From assembly GCA_964449305.1 (NCBI GenBank), contig CAYUYM010000140.1, positions 1 through 8,875 of the forward strand: a DNA stretch of 8,875 nt. Reading direction: 5' to 3'. The notes under the pieces are model-generated. The model worked only from the letters and a program-made list of their open reading frames with translations, had not been told where the DNA came from and searched no databases. Source of the DNA: CAYUYM01 sp964449305 (GTDB taxonomy: Bacteria; Bacteroidota; Ignavibacteria; SZUA-365; CAYQST01). A program made the translations under genes and the position numbers. Below are positions 1-5,251 of the stretch, piece after piece (the first letter of the stretch is position 1; every line of letters starts with the position of its first letter).

Positions 1-435
1 CCCCCTGAGCGTTTCCCCCACACAGATCACTCCGGCCATGGCGCCATCAAGCACCATCGGGGCGATGGCGTGGATCCCGTGCTCCAGGCAGAAGGCATGG
101 AACGCCGCGCTGTCGTCGTCGTCGCTGATGTCGAGGTCATGGATGTTCAAGACGCCGAACCAGGAGGCATGGAGTTCAAAACGCTGCAACTCTGGACCGG
201 CCGGCAGCCCCTTCTGCGCCCTGAGGTGAAAGATGCGTTGCTCATCCGCCACCAGTACAAAGGCACGCGTGATGAGGCACTTGCCCATGATGGAGAGGAG
301 CGCATTGCTCAGAATGAAGCCAAGGTCCTCCGAGGCATTGACGATGGCGGACAGCTCGAGCAGGGCAGACCCATCGGAGATGCTCAGGGCGCTTTGTTGG
401 GGGGGGATGGGGTTGCGGGGGTGTTCGTCGCTCAT
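1..435 (-). CDS. GAF-domain signalling protein (partial, C-terminus beyond the left edge)
   Basis: This reading frame is open over 145 codons from an ATG at 435 to the window edge, so only the N-terminal part is present. After a Pro/Gln-rich leader of about 20 residues, residues about 22-145 read like a GAF domain: an amphipathic helix (LLELSAIVNASEDL), FVLVADEQRIFHLRAQKGLP, and the closing strands IAPMVLDGAMAGVICVGE. GAF domains bind small ligands or mediate dimerisation. What follows (phosphatase, kinase or GGDEF domain) cannot be seen. It lies 82 bases downstream of the HATPase kinase gene on the same strand, so it may be a further component of the partner-switching system, perhaps with its own promoter. 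There is no clear Shine-Dalgarno sequence; a TTG three codons upstream is an alternative start. Oddities are a C8 run at codons 11-14 and an Asp4 stretch (DDDD, GAC repeats) near residue 109. The GAF call is by pattern and is moderately sure. Confidence 0.75.
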   Translation of the reverse strand, partial: MSDEHPRNPIPPQQSALSISDGSALLELSAIVNASEDLGFILSNALLSIMGKCLITRAFVLVADEQRIFHLRAQKGLPAGPELQRFELHASWFGVLNIHDLDISDDDDSAAFHAFCLEHGIHAIAPMVLDGAMAGVICVGETLRG

Positions 436-444
436 GATGCGCAA

Positions 445-470
445 CCGACAGGACGAAGTGCCTGTGCCGG
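445..470 (-). other. Possible 5'-leader hairpin ahead of the GAF gene
   Basis: On the minus strand, ACAGG (465-461, read as CCTGT on plus) pairs with CCTGT (452-448) around an 8-base loop. An outer CCG/CGG pair extends the stem after a 2-base bulge. The stem ends nine bases before the ATG at 435 and lies between a TATATTG box and the start. No T-run follows, so it does not look like an intrinsic terminator. It could affect translation, but it is short and may be chance. Confidence 0.25.
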
Positions 471-478
471 TGAACGCC

Positions 479-485
479 CAATATA
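479..485 (-). promoter_or_regulatory. Possible -10/-7 box for the GAF gene
   Basis: TATATTG on the minus strand begins 50 bases upstream of the ATG at 435, in the 82-base gap after the kinase gene. It resembles the TAnnTTTG -7 element known from Bacteroidota and the TATnTT cores upstream of other genes in this window. It lacks the GRAAYGTG extension that those share, and I see no -33 TTTG box. It suggests the GAF gene can be transcribed apart from the upstream operon. Confidence 0.3.
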
Positions 486-517
486 GCGGATGGTGAAGGA
501 GAAGAAAAGGCGAAGGG

Positions 518-1018
518 TCAGCCTTGAGGGGCCGGAGTGCGGTACTTGACGAGGGTGATGAGGTTCCGGTTGTCGGAGGCGGAACCGTATTCCACCTCGT
601 CCATGATCTTGCGCATGAGGACGATGCCGAGACCGCCCCTGCGCATCTGGGAGAAGTACTCGCGGAGATCCGGAGCCTGGTAATGGGAGGAATCGAAGGA
701 GATGCCACTGTCCACGATACGGATGATGAACCTGGACGGGATGCTGTTGCCGGTCTCCTCGGTGGTGATGGTGATGCGGATCTCCTTGTCGGGATCGAAT
801 TTGTACGCGTGCTTGATGATGTTGGTGCAGGCCTCGTCCACGGCAAGCTCGATCTTCTCGGACACATCCTCTTGGAAACCGAAGCGCAGGGCAGCATCCC
901 GCACGAATGCCCGGACATCCTCAAGCAGATCGGTTCTGCTGGGGATGACAAGAGATGCGTCGATATGGGGCGGGAATGCGCTCACGGTGCCTGACCTGTG
1001 TTGCTGGCTGTTCCTCAC
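518..1018 (-). CDS. RsbW/SpoIIAB-like HATPase: anti-sigma-type serine kinase
   Basis: This 166-aa cytoplasmic protein carries the GHKL ATPase motifs of partner-switching kinases. The N box is ELAVDEACTNIIKHAY (residues 57-72, with Glu62 and Asn66). The G1 box is VDSGISFD (102-109). The G2 box is RRGGLGIVLMRKIMDEVEY (126-144), ending in strand NLITLVKY. Family members bind ATP, phosphorylate a STAS antagonist on serine, and hold a client (often a sigma factor) when not bound to the antagonist. It follows the STAS gene after six bases, in the canonical RsbV-RsbW order. The start used is a GTG at 1018 with a weak AAGAG four bases before it. Another GTG 11 codons later (V12) would give a 155-aa protein and leaves the domain intact. 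The client is not in this window. Confidence 0.92.
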   Translation of the reverse strand: MRNSQQHRSGTVSAFPPHIDASLVIPSRTDLLEDVRAFVRDAALRFGFQEDVSEKIELAVDEACTNIIKHAYKFDPDKEIRITITTEETGNSIPSRFIIRIVDSGISFDSSHYQAPDLREYFSQMRRGGLGIVLMRKIMDEVEYGSASDNRNLITLVKYRTPAPQG

Positions 1019-1024
1019 GTGCTC

Positions 1025-1390
1025 TTACGCGGAAGCAGGCGGATTGTTCTCGAATTTTTCGATCGCCTCACCCTCCTCGGGGTAGATCTCATAGAGCATC
1101 GGGAAGCCGAGGAGATCGAAGACGTTGTACACGCGCCCCGACATGTTCGTCAGCTTGATGTCGCCGTCGTTGCGGCGCACCTCCTCGATGAACTGCATGA
1201 GCACGCCGAGCCCGGCACTGCTGATATAGGTGAGGTTCGAGAAATTCACGACGAGGTTGAACTTCCGCTCATCGATGTGTTTCTGGAATGCCTTCTCCAG
1301 CTCAGGGGCCGTGTGGGCGTCGAGATAGCCTTTCAAATCGAGTATCGAGACTTTCGCCTGACACCTGACGCCGACTGAAAATTCACTCAT
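1025..1390 (-). CDS. STAS-domain anti-sigma factor antagonist (RsbV/SpoIIAA-like)
   Basis: This 121-aa single-domain STAS protein spans residues about 3-105. The signature LTYISSAGLGVLM (53-65) is the phosphorylation loop; by alignment with SpoIIAA/RsbV, Ser58 is the predicted phosphoacceptor. The Asp normally before it is a Ser here, a common variant in the ISSAGLG subgroup. Its phosphorylation by the adjacent kinase and dephosphorylation by the upstream SpoIIE-type phosphatase is the family logic. The ATG at 1390 is chosen because GGAGGAGGAAG precedes it at normal spacing and the STAS fold starts at once. A longer start at 1423 (11 extra residues) would overlap the phosphatase stop as ATGA and permit translational coupling, but it has no ribosome site. 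The C-terminal tail (EKFENNPPASA) lies beyond the domain. Confidence 0.93.
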   Translation of the reverse strand: MSEFSVGVRCQAKVSILDLKGYLDAHTAPELEKAFQKHIDERKFNLVVNFSNLTYISSAGLGVLMQFIEEVRRNDGDIKLTNMSGRVYNVFDLLGFPMLYEIYPEEGEAIEKFENNPPASA

Positions 1391-1395
1391 ACGGT

Positions 1396-1408
1396 TTGCT
1401 TCCTCCTC
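1396..1408 (-). promoter_or_regulatory. Strong Shine-Dalgarno site that decides the STAS start
   Basis: On the minus strand TGGAGGAGGAAGC lies 5-8 bases before the ATG at 1390 and matches the anti-SD sequence well. It is the only strong ribosome binding site seen in the window; the other starts have weak or no SD. It lies inside the 11-codon extension of the longer possible start, where it would encode Val-Glu-Glu-Glu-Ala. High STAS expression relative to the kinase would fit partner-switching stoichiometry (inference). Confidence 0.7.
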
Positions 1409-1419
1409 CACCTGGGTTG

Positions 1420-3564
1420 TCATCGATCATCACTGTGTTCAACCGCGGATTCCATCCGCTCACCGTTCCATCGCAGCACCAGCACCGTCAGATCGTCGTC
1501 CGGAGCATGGTTGGATGTGTGTTCCAGCACCGTGTCGATCACGGTCTGCAGGATGGCATCCACCGGATCGTGCTGATGCGCAAGCACCGTCTGCGACAGC
1601 TTCTCGAACTGGAACTCCTCGCCTTCGGGATTCCGGGCCTCGGTGACGCCATCGGTGTAGAGCACGATCACGTCGCCCGGGCCGAGCTGGAGCACCTCCT
1701 CCTGCAGCGATGCGCCGAACCGTTCGCCGGGATCAAGCCCGAGGCCCATTCCATCAGGCCGCACGTAGGTGGCGCATCCGTGCGTAATATACAGAAGCGG
1801 ACAATGTCCTGCACGTGCAAAACGGAGCGTCCCGCTCCGGAAATCCAGCACCGCGTGGAGCACGCTCACAAAGGAACTCTTCTCCATGCACCTCCAGAGG
1901 GTCTCGTTCATGCGCACCAGCAGCTCGCGCGGCGAGGCCGATTCCGCGCCAAGCGTCTGGAAGATGCCCTTCACCTGCGCCATGTACAGCGCCGCCGACA
2001 CGCCCTTGCCCGACACATCCCCCACGATGAAGCCCATGCGGTCGTCCACGAAATCGAGCGCATCGTAGTAGTCGCCGCCCACCTCGTGGGCAGGGACGGA
2101 GCGTGCGGCGATCTCGTAGGTGGGTGACACGGGGAGGAGCCGGGGGAGGAGCTTCTGCTGCATGAGCTTGGCCAGGCGCAACTCCTCCTTGAGCCGTTCC
2201 TGTGCGAGGGATTCGAAGATGAGCCGGTTGTTTTCGAGGGCGATCGCCACAAGATCGGCGAAGGCCACAAGGAGGTTGAGCACCTCCTTGTCGAACTCGT
2301 AGGGATTCTTCTTCCCGATGCACAGGATGCCCATGACACCTGAATGGCTCCGGAGCGGGATCATCACCATGGAGCCGATGAAGGGGAAGCGTTGTCGGAT
2401 GAGGGCATGCCGTGGATCGCCCGCGAAATCCTGCACCACGAGCATGTCGCCCGTCTCCAATGGGGCATCGTGGAGCAGGCTGCCATCGGTCAGCGTCAGC
2501 GAGCGGATCGTGTCCTCGGTGATGTTGCGCAGCGAATGGCCGATGACGATGCTGTGCCGCCCCCGAGACTCGTCCGTTCCAGGCATGACAAGCTGCATCC
2601 ATGCGATCGATCCCTCGCACACGTCCATCGCGAGCTGTGTACTGGTGGCGACAAGATCCTCGAAATCGAGCACCTGCGTGATGAGGCGGCTCATGTTCTG
2701 CAGCGAGGAGATCTCCACCTTTTTCCGGTCGAACTCCTTGGCCGTCGGCAGGTGGAGAAGCGTGCTGACGAACCCGATGCCCATGTAGATGGCGGCGAAC
2801 ACGAGCATCGCCGTCACGAAGGCCAGGCACATGGGGTGGATGAACAGAATTGCCCGATGGAAGAGGTCGCTGTCGAAGATCCTGTTCGCAAGGACGATGG
2901 AAAAGACCATGCCGAAGAACACGAGCATCAGGGCGACGAACTTCTCCCGGCGTGTCAGGAAGATGATCCAGGAAAAGCGGAAGGAGTTCACGAGCATGGC
3001 CAGGATCACGAGCGCCAGGGAGAAGCCCGCCAGCGGGTAGTCGGGCATGATGGCGTACCCCTGCGGCGAGGTGAAATAGACGACGAGCATGTGGATGCAG
3101 AGCAGCGTGATCAGGACGTAGAAATTCCGCTTCGTGTTCTTGCGTTGTTTGATGAAGATCAGCTCCGACAGGGTGAGGAGGATGGCGATCGACACCACCG
3201 TGGCGATGATTGTGAGAAGTGCGCCGACCATCAGCGAGATGTAGTCGCGTGGCGCGATGGATTCAGCGTGCAGATCGAAGCGCGCGAGGTCGAACGCATG
3301 CACCACACCAAAGGCCAGTGCGAGACCCACGGTGAGCATCAGAAGCCGCCCGATGAGGTGCACCGGGTTCTGCTCCTCGGACCGCGCCCGGTGCTGCAGC
3401 AGCCAGGTCACCGCCCAGAATCCCGCCATCAGCAGGGCGGAATGGATCACATCGGCCCCGGCGCCGGTGGACGGTGCAAGCGCGACACGAATGACCAGGT
3501 AGATCAGGTCGAGCGTGAAGGCGAGAATGACTGTGGTGATGATGATGGATCGTGTGAGGTTCAT
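1420..3564 (-). CDS. Membrane-anchored GAF plus SpoIIE/PP2C-type serine phosphatase
   Basis: This 714-aa protein has three parts. Residues 1-270 hold about eight hydrophobic segments (near 5-29, 37-57, 69-90, 107-137, 146-164, 177-203, 208-226, 240-268), so it sits in the inner membrane. Residues about 290-446 are a GAF domain (SMVMIPLRSHSGVMGILCIG at 398-417). A helical linker (ERLKEELRLAKLMQQKLLP) leads to the SpoIIE-type PP2C domain, about 470-700, with metal-binding motifs EVGGDYYD (494-501), GDVSGKG (515-521), AGHCPLLY (585-592), LYTDGVTEARN (635-645) and DDDLTVLVLR (689-698), all intact. It should dephosphorylate the STAS protein encoded just downstream, linking a membrane or ligand signal to the switch. 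The ATG at 3564 starts the first membrane segment. An in-frame TTG at 3618 would add 18 Arg-rich residues and sits 36 bases from the TATTTTC box. The open frame to 3729 crosses the promoter and is unlikely to be fully translated. Confidence 0.92.
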   Translation of the reverse strand: MNLTRSIIITTVILAFTLDLIYLVIRVALAPSTGAGADVIHSALLMAGFWAVTWLLQHRARSEEQNPVHLIGRLLMLTVGLALAFGVVHAFDLARFDLHAESIAPRDYISLMVGALLTIIATVVSIAILLTLSELIFIKQRKNTKRNFYVLITLLCIHMLVVYFTSPQGYAIMPDYPLAGFSLALVILAMLVNSFRFSWIIFLTRREKFVALMLVFFGMVFSIVLANRIFDSDLFHRAILFIHPMCLAFVTAMLVFAAIYMGIGFVSTLLHLPTAKEFDRKKVEISSLQNMSRLITQVLDFEDLVATSTQLAMDVCEGSIAWMQLVMPGTDESRGRHSIVIGHSLRNITEDTIRSLTLTDGSLLHDAPLETGDMLVVQDFAGDPRHALIRQRFPFIGSMVMIPLRSHSGVMGILCIGKKNPYEFDKEVLNLLVAFADLVAIALENNRLIFESLAQERLKEELRLAKLMQQKLLPRLLPVSPTYEIAARSVPAHEVGGDYYDALDFVDDRMGFIVGDVSGKGVSAALYMAQVKGIFQTLGAESASPRELLVRMNETLWRCMEKSSFVSVLHAVLDFRSGTLRFARAGHCPLLYITHGCATYVRPDGMGLGLDPGERFGASLQEEVLQLGPGDVIVLYTDGVTEARNPEGEEFQFEKLSQTVLAHQHDPVDAILQTVIDTVLEHTSNHAPDDDLTVLVLRWNGERMESAVEHSDDR

Positions 3565-3644
3565 CGGCGGCTGGTTGGTGATGAAGCACGAAGGCCGTGG
3601 TCGTGTACGGCGCCACAAGGGCGGTGTTGCACATCTGTACCTCA

Positions 3645-3665
3645 AAGGAAAATACACGTTTCCTT
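3645..3665. repeat. Inverted repeat over the phosphatase promoter
   Basis: AAGGAAA (3645-3651) and TTTCCTT (3659-3665) are perfect 7-base inverted arms around a 7-base spacer. The repeat covers the TATTTTC box of the minus-strand phosphatase gene, so a dimeric repressor could bind here and block that promoter. The arms also form part of the shared promoter motif, so the symmetry may be partly a by-product of it. Confidence 0.4.
3649..3663 (-). promoter_or_regulatory. Putative promoter of the partner-switching operon
   Basis: The minus strand reads GGAAACGTGTATTTT, one of three copies of nGRAAYGTGTATnTT in this window. Its TATTTT core fits a -10/-7 element. It lies 90 bases before the ATG at 3564 and 36 bases before an in-frame TTG at 3618; the other two copies lie 37 and 39 bases before their starts. 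No convincing -35/-33 box was seen. Confidence 0.5.
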
Positions 3666-3682
3666 CAGAAAATGCGTGTCCC

Positions 3683-3710
3683 CCACGGGTGATCTTGCGG
3701 CGCCACGGGT
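3683..3710. repeat. Tandem CCACGGGT elements, 20 bases apart
   Basis: CCACGGGTGAT starts at 3683 and CCACGGGTCAT at 3703, exactly two helical turns apart, in the middle of the divergent region between the phosphatase and GH3-like genes. Two equally phased sites are typical for a transcription factor. The reverse complement, ACCCGTGG, occurs once more in the other divergent region (7944-7951). I noticed no copy in coding sequence. Confidence 0.45.
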
Positions 3711-3721
3711 CATGTCTGCAC

Positions 3722-3746
3722 CATTCCACCCTGTGCGGACGGAATG
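3722..3746. repeat. Inverted repeat at the GH3-like gene promoter
   Basis: CATTCC (3722-3727) and GGAATG (3741-3746) are inverted 6-base arms separated by 13 bases, giving 19 bases between matching points. The right arm overlaps the shared promoter motif of the GH3-like gene. It may be an operator; arms this short could also be chance. Confidence 0.3.
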
Positions 3747-3754
3747 TGTATATT
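3740..3754 (+). promoter_or_regulatory. Putative promoter of the GH3-like gene
   Basis: CGGAATGTGTATATT is the second copy of the shared motif. The TATATT core starts 39 bases before the ATG at 3788, nearly the same spacing as at the transporter gene (37). No Shine-Dalgarno sequence lies between this box and the start. Confidence 0.5.
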
Positions 3755-3787
3755 CACGGCGTTCACCGCATCCATATCCACTCACCG

Positions 3788-5251
3788 ATGCCCCAACTCC
3801 GATCACTTCCCCCCCATCCTTCCCATGCACTGAGCGCGGTCCTCGTCCTCATGGGCCTGCTGTTCCTCCAGGCCTCGACGCAGGCTCATAGCCTGCCCGG
3901 ATCGGTTGGCAGGGATTCCCTGGAGGACGTCCGTGACGCCGAGGCGGACTCCGCTCTTCACAGGCTGTTCACATACATGCACGCCCGTTCCGAGCGTCTG
4001 CCGGCGGGTTGGATCTTCGGCCCCAACACCGATGATGCCTACTTCTACCGCATGCGCTTCTACCACACCAACGAGATCTTCGAGGACGAGCTTGCCAGCC
4101 CACAGCGGGCCGAGGCGCTTGCAGCGGGGATCCCGGCCATCGAGGATGTGCCGCGTGCGGAGCGTGAGGCGCTCATCCATGTGAACTACCTCGCGCGGCG
4201 TACCGCGCTCGACACGTCCACACAGTTCCTTGTGGTGAAGCACTTCCCTGGAGGACCCCGCATGCTCGAGAGCACGGAGGGAGTTGCCTTTGCCGTCGTC
4301 TTTCCGGGTGATTCCACGCGCTGGGCGGGGGAGCTCGCCGTCTACCGCGGCCTGATCACCTGTGGGGTACCGCCCATGGGCATCATGACCTCCCATGCCA
4401 GTTATCCGGGCCTGGAGCGCGCTCTGGCCGTACAGCATCCCGACCTCCGGCCCATTGTCCCGGACGACACGCTTCTCCCCGCCACCTTCTCGCCGCTCCT
4501 GCTGCGGGGACTCCTCCGCCGCGGGCTCGGCTACCAGGGGATCATCGTCTCGGACTGGGTGGACATGGGGGCCGTGAATCGCCACCTCCTGGACAGGCGC
4601 GCCGCGCTGGACGCCGCGCTGCCGCGGTCGTCGCCCCATGCGCGGGTGTTTCTCCTGTGTGTGCATGCCGGCGTGGAGCTGATCACGGGCATGCGCAACC
4701 GCCTGCTCCGCGAGCGGCGCCAGCGCAGCATCTCCGAGCTGGTGGACGAGATCGCCGCGATCGTGCGTCCATCGGAGCGCTGGGAACAGCCCGTGCGGCG
4801 CGCGGCGGAGCATGTGCTCGCAACACTTGCCAGCGCGATGCGTGCCCGGCGCGACACGACGGCCGCTGTGTCGATCGAGGACTGCATCCGCATCATCCTC
4901 GGTGAACAACCCACGTCACCCGCCCTGCGCTGGATGGAGGCATCCCGACTCGAGAACTTCCAGGATCTCTGGAACCGGCAGGGCATCCTCCATGTGCTGC
5001 TTCGGAGCTGGTATGTGGCGGAGCGCTTCGGGATCACTTTGCCGGAGCTGCCGTTCGGACCGGACAACGAGCGCGTTTTTGGGCGAGAGGTGGAGAAGGC
5101 CTGGCTCGTCCGCCTCACCAGCGACGCATCGTATCGTGAAGCCAGCCGCCGGGTGTGCTGGGATTCGCCCGCATCGGTGGCGGCGTGGAGACGCTGTGTG
5201 GAGCGTTGGAGGGCGGTGCGTCCGACAGGAGGTCAGACCGGGAGCCAGTAG
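3788..5251 (+). CDS. Exported GH3-like (NagZ-like) protein with a degenerate catalytic loop
   Basis: This 487-aa protein has an N-terminal signal sequence (hydrophobic core about 14-28, likely cleavage near STQA-H at 31-34), so it probably acts in the periplasm or envelope. It matches glycoside hydrolase family 3: KHFPGG (151-156), MTSHASYPGLE (200-210), PATFSP (231-236), LLRRGLGYQGIIVSDWVDMGAV (split here as motifs at 242-263, predicted nucleophile Asp256) and HAGVELIT (293-300). NagZ-type enzymes carry a D-[ST]-H acid/base loop shortly after KHFPG; here the following residues (RMLESTEGVAF) hold no His, and no DQEGG-like motif is seen earlier. The segment before KHFPG is also short. It may be inactive, bind rather than cut sugar, or use a different acid. 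Residues about 360-487 are an Arg/Trp-rich extension I do not recognise. The upstream open frame from 3515 is not used: the ATG at 3788 begins the signal peptide. A C7 run covers codons 8-10. Its 3' end overlaps the opposite gene by 19 bases. Confidence 0.85.
   Translation: MPQLRSLPPHPSHALSAVLVLMGLLFLQASTQAHSLPGSVGRDSLEDVRDAEADSALHRLFTYMHARSERLPAGWIFGPNTDDAYFYRMRFYHTNEIFEDELASPQRAEALAAGIPAIEDVPRAEREALIHVNYLARRTALDTSTQFLVVKHFPGGPRMLESTEGVAFAVVFPGDSTRWAGELAVYRGLITCGVPPMGIMTSHASYPGLERALAVQHPDLRPIVPDDTLLPATFSPLLLRGLLRRGLGYQGIIVSDWVDMGAVNRHLLDRRAALDAALPRSSPHARVFLLCVHAGVELITGMRNRLLRERRQRSISELVDEIAAIVRPSERWEQPVRRAAEHVLATLASAMRARRDTTAAVSIEDCIRIILGEQPTSPALRWMEASRLENFQDLWNRQGILHVLLRSWYVAERFGITLPELPFGPDNERVFGREVEKAWLVRLTSDASYREASRRVCWDSPASVAAWRRCVERWRAVRPTGGQTGSQ
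5233..5251. other. Tail-to-tail overlap of two genes
   Basis: The GH3-like gene (plus, TAG at 5249-5251) and the DUF5916 gene (minus, TGA at 5235-5233) share their last 19 bases in opposite directions. There is no room for a separate terminator, so transcripts from both sides probably run into each other. Both protein ends look natural (YWLPV and GGQTGSQ). Confidence 0.9.

Noticed and set aside
109..125. GTC trinucleotide repeat as a microsatellite or repeat element
   Set aside because: Only about four units, explained by an Asp4 stretch in the GAF gene.
70..486. Plus-strand open frame of 138 codons at the left edge
   Set aside because: It is antisense to the GAF-like frame, which has a better protein pattern and fits the operon direction.
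436..517. Intrinsic terminator between the kinase and GAF genes
   Set aside because: The pyrimidine-rich stretch after the kinase stop has no convincing GC-rich stem before it, and the hairpin nearer the GAF start has no T-run.
1396..2127. Plus-strand open frame of 243 codons
   Set aside because: It is antisense to the PP2C catalytic domain and STAS ribosome site; the product is His/Arg-rich and without domain features.
1971..2830. Minus-strand frames of 122 and 358 codons inside the phosphatase gene
   Set aside because: They are out-of-frame readings of the same strand, rich in Arg, Pro and Ser, with no motif.
2344..3891. Plus-strand open frame of 515 codons opposite the phosphatase gene
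   Set aside because: It is antisense to a gene with intact family motifs. Its product is a His/Asp/Glu/Arg-rich string without domain or membrane pattern and it crosses the divergent promoter region. Long antisense frames are usual in GC-rich DNA.
3803..4909. Minus-strand open frame of 368 codons opposite the GH3-like gene
   Set aside because: Its composition is Arg/Gly/His-rich with no recognisable motif, while the plus strand has a signal peptide and clear GH3 motifs.
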